From an uncultured Prevotella sp. (GTDB lineage: Bacteria; Bacteroidota; Bacteroidia; Bacteroidales; Bacteroidaceae), in the NCBI GenBank assembly GCA_900314995.1, contig OMXK01000013.1:1-60444 (forward strand): a stretch of DNA of 60,444 nt, in the 5' to 3' direction. Shown piece by piece: positions 15,309-24,713 of this stretch (within the stretch, counting starts at the first letter, position 1; each line of letters opens with the position of its first letter). The notes under the pieces are model-generated. The model ran no database searches. It was not told where the DNA came from and worked only from the letters and a program-made list of their open reading frames with translations. The position numbers were made by a program, and so were the translations under genes.

Positions 15309-17591
15309 ATGATGAAGAAAGTTACCTATATAAAATGTGTTGTTGCTGCCATGTTGTCGTTCGCAGCAACGAGTTGTACTAAAGAGTCATCTACCCCCGA
15401 AGAGAAATTTGTTGATAACTTCAATGCCTTGGTGATGGGTGGCAAGACCATTGATTCCCATCAGGACTGGAATACCGTCGGCTCTGTCGCCGTCACCGTC
15501 AGTGTCGATTTCGGCAACACCGACGAGTATACCGTCTATATCCTACAGACACCTCCCCTCTTTGATACCAATGCCCTCTGGCTCGGTATGGCGAAGGTGA
15601 AGGGAGGCGAGTCGAAGACCATCACGATAGCCAAGCCCGCCAATGCAGGACTTCTCTATGCCGCCTGTTACGACAGTATGGGCCATGCCGTCTGCAAGCC
15701 TTTCCCCGTAAAGGCTGACGATACAGTGGTTGCTTTCAGCGGCAAGAGTCCGGAGGCGCCATCGGTCTTTGACTCCGAAGATAACCCCTGGAACGTAGAA
15801 ACCCAGGAGCTCCCTGATCTGACGGAATATACCACTGGTACTCTCGTGGAAGCGACGGAACAGGACACTGGAATCTCAGACGAGCCGCTTCATTTCAAAG
15901 TGAGCAGCGACTATACAGGCTTCATCCCCAGTTTGGGCACTTATCTCAACAAGTCCGTCTACGTCACAGCCACCTGGACACTGAGCTTCAATCAGCGCGT
16001 CTCTGCTGGCAATGTCATCGTAGTGGGCGAAGGCGGAACCATCAATATCCCCAAGGAATACACGCTGACCACCAGCCCCTTCTCTTCTGAAGGTGCAGGC
16101 CTCATCTACGTACTGCCAGGCGGAACGATTACCGGCGATGGAACCGTTGAGTTCACCACCAACGAAGGCACCTATTCTTATAATGGAGGTACCATCACGG
16201 CCAAGAACATCCAGCTGAAAGGCTGTACACTGTATAATGCAGGAACGGTAGGCGACATGAGCAACCCCACTTCTGAGCTGACTTGCATTGCTGACGCTTC
16301 GGGCGTAGGCCAACTCATCAATGTGGGTACTGCCGCTCTGGCGAAGATGACGGGCGAAGAACTCTCTATCGAGAATGCCGGTATCCTGAGAGTTACAGGC
16401 GAACTTGTGCTCAACAACAGTTCGAAGATGGACGATGGCAGCTATACCGAGTGTACCGCGCTGACCCTCAACGGCAGCAGTCAGGGCGACAAGGTGCTTT
16501 ATATGGGTAATGCCGCTTTCCTCAACTGTCTTGGCGACATCAGCATCGACAACTTCGGTGTCTGGGGGCCTTCTGGCGACGACTACGAGGCCAATGCCGT
16601 ACTGAAGGTGAAGAACTGCGCCAACTGTGCCACTACCGACGGTACGCCTGGCACCTATCTCCTCGACCATGTAGAACTGATTGTCCCTGCTAGCTTCCCC
16701 ACCATTTTCGACAAAGGCGCTATGAACATCTACGACGGCGAAGTGAAGGGTATCGGCATCGGCAAACTGCTCGAGAGTTTCTCAGGCTATCACAACCTCC
16801 GCATGCTCTATTACTGGCTGAATGGCTACGAGGGGAAGATCCTCGACTCCAGCAACTACGAGTGGTCGCTGGCTACGGGCAAGTACAACTATCTCTGGAA
16901 GAGCAGCGTCAACCCCGGTGCCAACGATGTAGACCCCAGCGCCCAAACCTGCTTCTACAGCACGTCGCCATCCTTTGATTACCCCAGCAGCGACAACTTC
17001 AAGAAAGAAGTCTCAGGCAACACACCTGAAAACAGCTATGTCTTCTATGCTTTCGAGACCCTCGATGCCAACACCAAGGACTTCGACTACGACGATGTTA
17101 TATTGCGTGTGAACATGCCTGTCGACAATGGCGACGGCACTTTCACCTCTAACGTACTGATCACCTGTGTAGGCAATAAGACCAAGACCACCGTGTATTA
17201 TAACGGGCAGCCCTTCGGCGAAGAGATCCATGCCGCTATGGGTATCGATGTGAATACCACCATCAACACCACCAATGTCTCGCGCACTTTCCGTAAGATG
17301 GGCGAGCTGACCTTCAATACAGGTAATATGCGTATCGACAAACTGAACTTCTCCATCCAGGCAGAAACAGCCGAAGGCAAACTGCAGGAAGAGAATCAGC
17401 CCTCAACACTGGGCACAGCCCCGCTGTACCTTGTCATCAACGGCGATACCAAAGGCAAGTGGTTCTGGCCCACAGAAGGCATGAACATCGGTGTGGCCTA
17501 CCCACAGTTCAGCGTGTGGGCATCCAACCTTCAGACTAGCGTTGACTGGTATGACAGCAGCAACGCTAGTGGGAATATTGTAAAATACTGA
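15309..17591 (+). CDS. LruC/DUF4842-type surface lipoprotein
   Basis: 760 residues (or 759 from the second ATG). Lipobox MLSFAATSC followed by TKESSTPEE, an acidic tail like the Bacteroidetes lipoprotein export signal, so surface display is likely. A short N-terminal motif FVDNFNALVMGG with HQDWNTV matches the QDWGF region of its paralogs. The middle (about 190-470) is rich in short Gly/Thr/Asn beta repeats suggestive of a beta-helix or adhesin fold. The C-terminal LruC-like domain starts at ENSYVFYAFETLD, has KDFDYDDVILRV, and ends with a YPQFSVWASN and DWYD segment. Function unknown. No promoter is visible between tRNA-Met and this gene. Its stop is 3 nt from the stop of the convergent paralog. 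Confidence 0.72.
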   Translation: MMKKVTYIKCVVAAMLSFAATSCTKESSTPEEKFVDNFNALVMGGKTIDSHQDWNTVGSVAVTVSVDFGNTDEYTVYILQTPPLFDTNALWLGMAKVKGGESKTITIAKPANAGLLYAACYDSMGHAVCKPFPVKADDTVVAFSGKSPEAPSVFDSEDNPWNVETQELPDLTEYTTGTLVEATEQDTGISDEPLHFKVSSDYTGFIPSLGTYLNKSVYVTATWTLSFNQRVSAGNVIVVGEGGTINIPKEYTLTTSPFSSEGAGLIYVLPGGTITGDGTVEFTTNEGTYSYNGGTITAKNIQLKGCTLYNAGTVGDMSNPTSELTCIADASGVGQLINVGTAALAKMTGEELSIENAGILRVTGELVLNNSSKMDDGSYTECTALTLNGSSQGDKVLYMGNAAFLNCLGDISIDNFGVWGPSGDDYEANAVLKVKNCANCATTDGTPGTYLLDHVELIVPASFPTIFDKGAMNIYDGEVKGIGIGKLLESFSGYHNLRMLYYWLNGYEGKILDSSNYEWSLATGKYNYLWKSSVNPGANDVDPSAQTCFYSTSPSFDYPSSDNFKKEVSGNTPENSYVFYAFETLDANTKDFDYDDVILRVNMPVDNGDGTFTSNVLITCVGNKTKTTVYYNGQPFGEEIHAAMGIDVNTTINTTNVSRTFRKMGELTFNTGNMRIDKLNFSIQAETAEGKLQEENQPSTLGTAPLYLVINGDTKGKWFWPTEGMNIGVAYPQFSVWASNLQTSVDWYDSSNASGNIVKY

Positions 17592-17594
17592 TTA

Positions 17595-18881
17595 TCAGAA
17601 CACCTGGTTGTCCGTGGGATACTCGTACCAGTCGAGCGCCCGGTTACGGTCCATCGCCCATTCGCCAAACGAGTGGCCATATGTGGCGTATGCCCCGAAG
17701 AGGTGACTCTCCTTCATGATGAATCCCATGTTGATGCCCTCCAGCGGCCAGCGGAAGGTACTTGAAGGGATGCACAGTGCCCAAGGTAGCGTCTTAATAG
17801 GCGACGACGGGTAGGCGTTCAGCGTCTGGTTGTTCCGATACGGGAAGATGTGTATCTCGAAGATTCCGCCATTGTAGCCATAGTACATGAAAGGATCCAG
17901 ACGGTCGAGCGAAGCCATGTTCAGCGCATCAGCGCTCTTGAACTTCACAATATAGGTAATCGTGCGAGGCACCATCATCTGGTAATCACCCCCCGAGGTC
18001 TTCGACACGTTATACAGCTTGCGCTCCATTATGCCGTAGTTCTCCTCCAGCAGGTCGCCCGTAGCCCAGTGAGCATCCACAAACAGGTTCAGCACAGCCT
18101 CATTGTTACGGCCTCTGACGAAGAAGTCCTTATTCTTCGACAAGGTCAGGATCTGGTCAGGCACATCCTTGCCATTCGTGGTGTTGAATGACAGACTGTC
18201 TACCGTCTTCACACTTTCGATATCATCATACTTGAAGCCCAACATATTGATAGCTGCTGCCATCTGAATACCCAAGCCAACTGCCGCCAACTGCACATGA
18301 TAGCGCATCTCCTTCTCGCCAGTACGTTCTTGAGAGACACGCAGCACGATGTCGTTATAGTCGAAATCGTATTCAAGCGCCAAGTCGTACTGCCGCTCAT
18401 AACAGTAAGTATATTGCTGAGGCTGAGGTACATACGGCATCTTCTCATGAACGACGGACGCCTCCGAGAAGTTCACGGCAGAACTGACATCCGGCTGAAA
18501 GCGCGTGATCGTATAATAGTCAGAGCTGTCAACGGCTGCCGCATAGAGCGTCGTCAACCTGTTGGAATAAGTCACCGCCATCGTCACCTTTTTGCCGGCA
18601 GTAGCATAAGCCTCTCCCACCACCTCGGCATTACCCGTCTCACGGGGATTGGCCGTCAGAATCTTCACCATCTTGATGGCTCCTGTGTCAGGTGTTGTCA
18701 CCATCAGCGTCTTGGTGGTTGTCAGGATCCAGGTATGCAGCGCATCAACGGAGTCTACCGGCGACACACTGTCCATCATGTCCTGGTGGGTCTGCTGATC
18801 ATACATCTCTCTATGACAGGCTGAGCCTGTAATGATCATGATAAGGATGGCACACAACGATGCCAGATGAAACTTTTTCAT
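17595..18881 (-). CDS. LruC-type lipoprotein, short form
   Basis: 428 residues from MKKFHLASLCAILIMII, lipid cysteine in TGSAC. The preceding residues of the open frame lie on the promoter and were dropped. The LruC hallmark is EYDFDYNDIVLRVS (about 180-193). The C-terminus (STFRWPLEGINMGF, then YGHSFGEWAMDRNRALDWYE) parallels the FxWPxEGMNIG and DWYD ends of the 15309 gene, so the two convergent genes are diverged paralogs. It lacks the long beta-repeat region. Probably a surface lipoprotein of unknown binding role. Confidence 0.65.
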   Translation of the reverse strand: MKKFHLASLCAILIMIITGSACHREMYDQQTHQDMMDSVSPVDSVDALHTWILTTTKTLMVTTPDTGAIKMVKILTANPRETGNAEVVGEAYATAGKKVTMAVTYSNRLTTLYAAAVDSSDYYTITRFQPDVSSAVNFSEASVVHEKMPYVPQPQQYTYCYERQYDLALEYDFDYNDIVLRVSQERTGEKEMRYHVQLAAVGLGIQMAAAINMLGFKYDDIESVKTVDSLSFNTTNGKDVPDQILTLSKNKDFFVRGRNNEAVLNLFVDAHWATGDLLEENYGIMERKLYNVSKTSGGDYQMMVPRTITYIVKFKSADALNMASLDRLDPFMYYGYNGGIFEIHIFPYRNNQTLNAYPSSPIKTLPWALCIPSSTFRWPLEGINMGFIMKESHLFGAYATYGHSFGEWAMDRNRALDWYEYPTDNQVF

Positions 18882-18904
18882 ATCCAAACAGTTTATATTT
18901 TGGG

Positions 18905-18936
18905 CAAAATTACAAAAAATATTGCATACATACAAT
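18905..18936 (-). promoter_or_regulatory. promoter of the 17595-18881 lipoprotein gene
   Basis: On the minus strand ATTG (18933-18936), 20 nt, TAATTTTG (18905-18912), 23 nt before the ATG. Confidence 0.55.
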
Positions 18937-18997
18937 AAAAAAAGGCGGTTTTACAGAATTTAACGGTTATTTTGATACAAGTTATCGATATTTTGCT

Positions 18998-19005
18998 TAA
19001 ATTTG
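18998..19005 (+). promoter_or_regulatory. -7 promoter element of the 19064 lipoprotein gene
   Basis: TAAATTTG followed by CAGCC. A TTTG lies at 18971-18974 but with 23 nt spacing, longer than the usual 20. The leader is about 50 nt. Confidence 0.5.
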
Positions 19006-19063
19006 CAGCCAAAATCGATTTAGTATATTAAGTTACGTAACATCTATTAAGTATCATTTTGCA

Positions 19064-21136
19064 ATGAAAAAGTATTTGATCAAAGGTTTACTGGCCCTCG
19101 TAGTCGGAGGTTTTACAGCCAGTTGTGCTGATAAGGATGGTGATTATGTTCCCGTTGGTCAGCAGAAAGCAACTGCCTATGCAGATGCATTCAAAGAGTT
19201 AATTGGTGGTGAGGTCGCCCCCAACCACGACTGGGGCTTCACCAAGACATCAATCGTTAGTGAGACTTCTCAGGCAAGAACACGTGTTGCTGAAACAAAC
19301 AGTAACGAGTGGTTTACTGGCACAAATCCGAAATTTGTTGGTTTAGTCAAGCCTGCAGATGTGACTGATCGTGAAGAAGAGGTTGTCACCAAGTGGTTTA
19401 AGGATAATCGAAACCCTTCATCCGACCCGATTTCACTTTCTACATTCTTTGTACAACAGGTCCATTTTGGAGACAAGGTTTATACTGCCATTGGCAATAA
19501 CAACACAGAGTATTCCGTAGTTGGCGGCAATCAAATGGACTGGCTTTGTGCATATAGTGATACAGAAAGAGAAGTCTTAAACTATTATCCCTACGAAGAG
19601 AGAGCAAAATCTGTTGAAGGTCATGACGACCACATCAATAACTTCAATACGTCAGAACCCAAGCGTGATGATCCCGACAATTCGGATGGATTCCACAATA
19701 TGCAATTAATGATGTATAGCAGCACTGCTCGTTTTGGTTTCCAAGAATCGTTTAATTCTCAAAATGATAGAATTTATTATAATTATGTTCTCAAAGCCAT
19801 CGAGGTTGACGGTGTTGTGGGCTACTATGTAGGTTTTGACTACGAAAGTCATGGTAATCAAGGTGATTTCAATCCCGACGGTTACTACGATGACCGTATC
19901 GTAAAGATTGTACCAGGAAATGGCATATACGAATACACTCCCGGCGGTGGCTCAAGCAGCAGCTCTACCTCTACCCGCACTGACCGCATCGAGCGCCGTC
20001 GACTGGTAAGTCAGGGTCGTATATTCTGCGAGGACCTTGGTACGGATGCAGCCAGAATGACAAAGTCCGATATCGACTTCAACGATGCCGTCTTCGATGC
20101 AAAGATCTGGAGACTCGGACAGTATGATGTCACCTATGTTAATGGTACCTACAGCTCTGAGACCGACTATCTCACAGGTATTTATCCCAATGGTCTCGAA
20201 AATGGCAAGTTCAAGTACGTCGCCGAGATCCGTCTGCTCGCAGCAGGTGGCACCGTGCCCTTGAAGATCGGCGGCAACTACGGCTTCGAGATTCACTCCA
20301 AGTTCGGCGAGGGCAACAACAGAACCATTACCCACACCACTATTATTAATACGATGGGTGCTCCATCACAGGCCAACTTCTCGACAACTGTCAGCACAGA
20401 GACCTGCGACGCTGTCACCGTCGAGGTTGACATCACCAGCCTCGTAGCCGGCAAGAGCGAAATCGGCCTCGACATCATTCCCATCGATGTGGAGTGGGTA
20501 AGCCAGACTGGCCAGTCTGTCGGAGAACTGACTGCCGACTTTGGCAAGGTTCCTCAGAAACTCTGTGTACCTATCGGCACACCTTGGATTTATGAGCGTA
20601 TCCCCATCACTGACGCATACAAAGACTTCGCTTCTTATGCCACATCCAGAACGCCATTGTTCTGGGATGGAACAAAGAACGAGTCGCTGCTTTACCCAAG
20701 TATTCCCGAAGGCATGACTGCTGAAACAGGTGAGACAGGCGATGTTAACACCAACCCCTATCACGATACTGTCGTCACCGAGGGCACTACCACCACGACT
20801 ACCGTCACCGAGACCGTCCTCTGGGAAGGAGAGATTACATTTGCGAATGCCAGTGGAGGCAGCAACTCTGAAGAGTTTACACTCTACTCTAAGGATTTTG
20901 CTGTAGGCGATAAGATGCGCATTTATGGCGAAGCCACAGGTAATGATCCTTGGGTATCTATCCACGCTGTCAACAACGGTAGTTGGATAAATTATGCAGG
21001 CTGCGTTGTAACGAGCCCATATACCGACATCGTTGTTACTCAGGACATGATTAACGCAATGACACTCAAGACTGCTCTCTGGGGTAAGTTCTGCAAGGTC
21101 ACCAAGATCTGCAAGGTGGTAACCACGACAAATTAA
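19064..21136 (+). CDS. LruC/DUF4842 lipoprotein
   Basis: 690 residues. Start MKKYLIKGLLALVVGG, lipid Cys in TASC, then ADKDGD. The N-terminal motif YADAFKELIGGEVAPNHDWGF is shared with two paralogs (22664, 27395). A Ser/Thr linker (GGGSSSSSTSTRTD, about 300-313) leads to the LruC-like domain with KSDIDFNDAVFDAKI, LLAAGGTVPLKIGG, and FEIHSKFGEG. After PLFWDGTKN there is an extra C-terminal domain (about 565-690) beginning VLWEGEITFANASGG, a beta-sandwich pattern frequent in Bacteroidetes surface proteins; the last third is unique to this copy. Likely surface-exposed binding protein, function unknown. A hairpin follows the stop. Confidence 0.72.
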   Translation: MKKYLIKGLLALVVGGFTASCADKDGDYVPVGQQKATAYADAFKELIGGEVAPNHDWGFTKTSIVSETSQARTRVAETNSNEWFTGTNPKFVGLVKPADVTDREEEVVTKWFKDNRNPSSDPISLSTFFVQQVHFGDKVYTAIGNNNTEYSVVGGNQMDWLCAYSDTEREVLNYYPYEERAKSVEGHDDHINNFNTSEPKRDDPDNSDGFHNMQLMMYSSTARFGFQESFNSQNDRIYYNYVLKAIEVDGVVGYYVGFDYESHGNQGDFNPDGYYDDRIVKIVPGNGIYEYTPGGGSSSSSTSTRTDRIERRRLVSQGRIFCEDLGTDAARMTKSDIDFNDAVFDAKIWRLGQYDVTYVNGTYSSETDYLTGIYPNGLENGKFKYVAEIRLLAAGGTVPLKIGGNYGFEIHSKFGEGNNRTITHTTIINTMGAPSQANFSTTVSTETCDAVTVEVDITSLVAGKSEIGLDIIPIDVEWVSQTGQSVGELTADFGKVPQKLCVPIGTPWIYERIPITDAYKDFASYATSRTPLFWDGTKNESLLYPSIPEGMTAETGETGDVNTNPYHDTVVTEGTTTTTTVTETVLWEGEITFANASGGSNSEEFTLYSKDFAVGDKMRIYGEATGNDPWVSIHAVNNGSWINYAGCVVTSPYTDIVVTQDMINAMTLKTALWGKFCKVTKICKVVTTTN

Positions 21137-21176
21137 GCATCATCATTAATAATTATCAAATACATTCAATTGCATT

Positions 21177-21209
21177 CAGGGGGGTGTCTGCGGGAGCAGA
21201 TGCCCCCTG
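21177..21209 (+). terminator. hairpin after the 19064 gene (shared terminator family)
   Basis: GGGGGTGTCTGC-GGGA-GCAGATGCCCCC with a weak T-tract (ATTCTT). The central TCTGC-GNGA-GCAGA is repeated in the terminators at 24248, 25365 and 29847. Confidence 0.6.
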
Positions 21210-21247
21210 ATTCTTCCAGAAGGCCCAGCAGTTTTGTCATAATCATG

Positions 21248-21267
21248 ATTATCAAACTTTTGATAAT
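21248..21267. promoter_or_regulatory. perfect 20-bp palindrome, possible operator
   Basis: ATTATCAAA-CT-TTTGATAAT, two perfect 9-bp arms, ending 5 bp before the -33 TTTG of the AAA ATPase promoter. Its place fits an operator. No regulator gene is adjacent, so the binding protein is unknown. Confidence 0.4.
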
Positions 21268-21272
21268 TATTA

Positions 21273-21304
21273 TTTGGATAATTGCAAAAGAAGTTGTATC
21301 TTTG
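21273..21304 (+). promoter_or_regulatory. promoter of the AAA ATPase gene
   Basis: Full consensus TTTG (21273-21276), 20 nt, TATCTTTG (21297-21304), 26 nt before the ATG at 21331. Confidence 0.75.
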
Positions 21305-21330
21305 CAGCAGAATTGCTAATCGTGAGTGAT

Positions 21331-22467
21331 ATGAACAATCCGTTTGTTACTAAAGGCTATGCCGGTCCTAAGTATTTCTGCGATCGGGTCAAAGAGACAA
21401 AAGACTTGGTGAAACTGCTCACCAACGATAACAATATGGCCCTGATTTCCCCAAGAAGGATAGGGAAGACAGACCTCATCCATCATTGTTTTTCACAACC
21501 AGAGATTAAGAAGCACTACTACACCTTTATTATAGATATCTATGCCACTAACTCACTGTCTGATTTTGTGGAGGTATTTGGCAAAGCTATCCTTGACGAA
21601 CTGAAACCTCTCGGAAGAAAGGTTTGGGAAGGATTCTTCAATACGATAAAATCTATACAGCAACAGATATCGTTTGATATGAACGGGAACCCTGTCTGGG
21701 GATTAGGCCTGGGCTCGTCAGTCAATCCGTCAACGACCCTTGACGAAATCTTCAACTATCTTAATGTTTCCGAAAAGCCTTGTATGGTAGCCATCGATGA
21801 GTTTCAAAGGATTGTGGACTATCCCAACGGGCAGAATGTGGAAGCGGCGTTGCGGACTCACATCCAGAGGTGCAACAATGCCACCTTCCTGTTCAGCGGT
21901 TCCAAGCGACATCTGATGACTGAGATATTCCTGTCGCCGTCGCGACCTTTCTACCAGTCGGTAATCACCATGGGACTGGACCCGATATCTGAAGAGAAAT
22001 ATGCCGAGTTTGCCAGACGGCTGTTTGCCGAAAACGGGAAATCACTCGACGATGACGTCGTGCCGCTGGTATATCAACGCTTCGACGGCGTGACGGCCTA
22101 TCTGCAAAGAATCATGAATGTGCTCTACATGAATACGGAAAAAGGCGGACGCTGTACCGCCGGGATGATCGAAGAGGCCATCGACTTTATCATCAACCTC
22201 AACTCAGAGCACTACGAGACCCTTTTCAGCCAAATGTCGGAAAAGCAGCGCCAAGTATTTTTAGCTATTGCCATAGAGAAAAGAGCCAAGAATATCTCTA
22301 GCGGCGAATTTGTGAAGAAATACCGCCTCATGTCGGCAAGTTCCACAGTCTCTGCAGTCAGAGGACTTTTAGACAAAGACTTTATCACACACGAAAACAA
22401 TACGTATTACGTCTACGACTATTTCTTCCCTGTATGGCTGGCAAAAAGAGGGTACATCAATCCGTGA
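21331..22467 (+). CDS. archaeal-type AAA ATPase (ATP-binding protein)
   Basis: 378 residues from MNNPFVTKGYAG; a longer frame would start upstream of the transcription start. Walker A is SPRRIGKTDLIHH (about 40-50). Walker B is MVAIDEFQRI (about 150). FLFSGSKRHLM resembles a sensor region. The C-terminal part has a winged-helix look (QRQVFLAIAIEKRAKNISSG, then SASSTVSAVRGLLDKDFI). This is the family often called ATPase domain predominantly from Archaea, an STAND-like group of orphan ATPases. It sits alone between two LruC genes with its own promoter and an upstream palindrome. The function is unknown; related genes are common in accessory regions. Confidence 0.82.
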   Translation: MNNPFVTKGYAGPKYFCDRVKETKDLVKLLTNDNNMALISPRRIGKTDLIHHCFSQPEIKKHYYTFIIDIYATNSLSDFVEVFGKAILDELKPLGRKVWEGFFNTIKSIQQQISFDMNGNPVWGLGLGSSVNPSTTLDEIFNYLNVSEKPCMVAIDEFQRIVDYPNGQNVEAALRTHIQRCNNATFLFSGSKRHLMTEIFLSPSRPFYQSVITMGLDPISEEKYAEFARRLFAENGKSLDDDVVPLVYQRFDGVTAYLQRIMNVLYMNTEKGGRCTAGMIEEAIDFIINLNSEHYETLFSQMSEKQRQVFLAIAIEKRAKNISSGEFVKKYRLMSASSTVSAVRGLLDKDFITHENNTYYVYDYFFPVWLAKRGYINP

Positions 22468-22556
22468 AGCACTTTGCAAATCGCAGCTTTTTTTAGACGA
22501 AATGTAATGAACAACGATAAATTATGTGCTCGTTAACTATTTTTAACTGGCAAATG

Positions 22557-22588
22557 CTTGCTATATAATATAATAATATGTATCTTTG
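22557..22588 (+). promoter_or_regulatory. promoter of the 22664 lipoprotein gene
   Basis: CTTG (22557-22560), 20 nt, TATCTTTG (22581-22588), giving a leader of about 70 nt rich in A and T. Confidence 0.65.
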
Positions 22589-22663
22589 CAAACACATTTC
22601 ATAAAGACGAACAAAAATTGTATAAATAAACCAAATTATTAACATTTAAATTCTTTTGAAATT

Positions 22664-24208
22664 ATGAAAAAGTATTTGATGACAGGAATGGCAGCCCTCG
22701 CAATCAGCGCTGCATTCACCAGTTGTTCAAAGGACACTGACGTCTACAATTCTGATCAGCCGAAGCAAGACATTCAGGCAACCTACGAGCAGAACTTTAT
22801 TAAAGTATTCGGCCAGCCCGCTGCTAATCAGGATTGGGGTTTCGGCTCTGGTGCTGGTACTCGTACTTGGAATGTAAATGGTAACCAATGGCATGATGGT
22901 GTCAATTACAACTATGAATACGATGCCAAGGTTACTACGGATGAAAAGAACAAGGTTTTCAATTATGTTAATGACAAAAACAACGTAGAAACTGTTAATC
23001 AGATTCCTTACACAGAGTATTGGGTAACTCAAATCTGGAATGGTAACAAGGATGCAAATGCCACTGGCGCAAAGGCGCCCGCAAGCATTTCTTATCCCAA
23101 CCAGAACGGAGCAACGACCACTATTATTGGCGGTGCTCAAATGGATAAGTTGGAGATTAAGGAAACGCAATCGGCTGACTCTTGGATTCACTGCAACAAT
23201 TTTAACGGTGCAGATAACAATGACTGGAAAGAAGGTGGCGAAGGTGGCAGAACACTGATGACGAGCAGCGGCACTTACAGTTTCCGTTATACCAATAGCC
23301 AGAGCAGCTATTTAAGCGAGAAATATATCATTGTCCCCGGTGAAAAAATTGATGCTTCATTGGCAGGCTTCTATTATGTATGCTTCGACTTCGAAAAAGG
23401 TTACACTGACGCAGAGAAAGCACAAGAAACAACATACTTTACCTATGTCGGAGTAGATAATAATGGAGCTGAGCAGGCGGTACAAACATTCTCTATACCT
23501 GGCTATTACACTAGCACCAATATGCCCACTGATCAGCAGATTAAGGATGCTGTTAACAATCCTAATTATAAAGAAATCAAAAATGTTAGTGTAAAGGGAT
23601 ATCTCTATGGTGATAAGCACTGTGACGGTGATGACAACTACACCGACTGGATTGTTCGCATCAGTCCTGCAAAAGTAAAATCTAACTATGACATCCGCAT
23701 TATCGGTGAGGACCTGAGTGCTGGTGAGGATGGTAACGACTTCGACTTCAACGATGTTGTATTCGATGTTAAGTTCACAGGTGATAACACGGCCAAAATA
23801 TGCATCGTAGCAGCTGGTGGTACACTGCCTCTGAGGGTTGCTGGTCAGGAGGTTCATGGCTTGTTCCACCAGGATACCAACATCATGATCAATACAAACG
23901 CTGCTGACGCTGGCTATCCCAACCAGGCATACGAGCAGAGAGACAACCTGCCCACATTCGACATCACACTCACTGGTGTAAAGGCCGCAAACGGAAAGAA
24001 CATCAAGATTGAGGTTGAGAAGGAAGTCAATGGTGTAAAGCAGTGGGTTGAGCTGAAGGCTAACGATGGTGAGCCTGCTGCCAAGATTGGTGTTAAGCCT
24101 GGATTCGATTACTGCAACGAGCGTCAGGGCATCAGCAGCAAGTATCCTCGCTTCACACAGTGGGTACAGAACGTGGATGTCGTATGGTATGAGAAAGATG
24201 CAGAATAA
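22664..24208 (+). CDS. LruC/DUF4842 lipoprotein
   Basis: 514 residues. Start MKKYLMTGMAALAISAAFTS with lipid Cys then SKDTDV. N-terminal motif YEQNFIKVFGQPAANQDWGF as in the 19064 and 27395 proteins. LruC domain with GNDFDFNDVVFDVKF (about 360), IVAAGGTLPLRVAG, EVHGLFHQDTNIMINT, and a C-terminal YPRFTQWVQNVDVVWYEK. The paired Asp/Asn in the DFDFND signature suggest metal or ligand binding in this family, which is inference. Predicted surface lipoprotein, function unknown. Monocistronic, with its own promoter and terminator. Confidence 0.75.
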   Translation: MKKYLMTGMAALAISAAFTSCSKDTDVYNSDQPKQDIQATYEQNFIKVFGQPAANQDWGFGSGAGTRTWNVNGNQWHDGVNYNYEYDAKVTTDEKNKVFNYVNDKNNVETVNQIPYTEYWVTQIWNGNKDANATGAKAPASISYPNQNGATTTIIGGAQMDKLEIKETQSADSWIHCNNFNGADNNDWKEGGEGGRTLMTSSGTYSFRYTNSQSSYLSEKYIIVPGEKIDASLAGFYYVCFDFEKGYTDAEKAQETTYFTYVGVDNNGAEQAVQTFSIPGYYTSTNMPTDQQIKDAVNNPNYKEIKNVSVKGYLYGDKHCDGDDNYTDWIVRISPAKVKSNYDIRIIGEDLSAGEDGNDFDFNDVVFDVKFTGDNTAKICIVAAGGTLPLRVAGQEVHGLFHQDTNIMINTNAADAGYPNQAYEQRDNLPTFDITLTGVKAANGKNIKIEVEKEVNGVKQWVELKANDGEPAAKIGVKPGFDYCNERQGISSKYPRFTQWVQNVDVVWYEKDAE

Positions 24209-24247
24209 TTAACACATCAAATACTTAAAATAACTAAATTAAGGGAA

Positions 24248-24280
24248 GGGGCTTCTGCGAGAGCAGGGGCCTCTTTTTTT
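24248..24280 (+). terminator. terminator after the 22664 gene (shared terminator family)
   Basis: GGGGCTTCTGC-GAGA-GCAGGGGCCTC followed by seven Ts. Confidence 0.85.
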
Positions 24281-24362
24281 ACATTTCATATTGCTGAAGA
24301 GGTGTTAGGATAACGTGGGCATATTCTTTTAGACACAGAATCGCACATTTTTACTTGAAATG

Positions 24363-24394
24363 CTTGTTATATTAAACAATTTTATTTATCTTTG
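24363..24394 (+). promoter_or_regulatory. promoter of hipBA with overlapping inverted repeat
   Basis: CTTG (24363-24366), 20 nt, TATCTTTG (24387-24394). The -33 element overlaps TTGTT-ATATTA-AACAA (24364-24379), a plausible autoregulatory operator for the HTH protein encoded next. Confidence 0.6.
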
Positions 24395-24413
24395 CACCCA
24401 ATAATATACAATT

Positions 24414-24713
24414 ATGAGCAAGAACACATTCGGCAAGATGATGCCAAGGGCATTGAGTGAGAACCTGAAGCTCATGGGTGAACAGATCATGTTGGCTCGC
24501 AAACGCCGGCATCTTTCCATGCAGGACATAGCAGACAGGGCGACGGTGACACGACTGACCGTCTCAAAAGTAGAACATGGCGACCCGACAGTTTCCATGG
24601 GGATTTATGCAAGGGTTCTCTATGCACTCAATCTGGAAAACGATATCACTCTGCTCGCTGCCGATGACGCTCTTGGCCGCCAGCTACAGGACGCAGAATT
24701 ACTGAGAAAATGA
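24414..24713 (+). CDS. hipB: HipB-like XRE-family antitoxin
   Basis: 99 residues. An N-terminal stretch (MSKNTFGKMMPRALSENLKL) precedes a helix-turn-helix, about residues 22-78: GEQIMLARKRRHLSMQDIAD, then RATVTRLTVSKVEHGDPTVS. The C-terminus is short. The stop overlaps the start of hipA as ATGA, the usual coupling of hipBA pairs. It should bind its own promoter. The frame looks intact although the partner toxin is broken. Confidence 0.85.
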   Translation: MSKNTFGKMMPRALSENLKLMGEQIMLARKRRHLSMQDIADRATVTRLTVSKVEHGDPTVSMGIYARVLYALNLENDITLLAADDALGRQLQDAELLRK

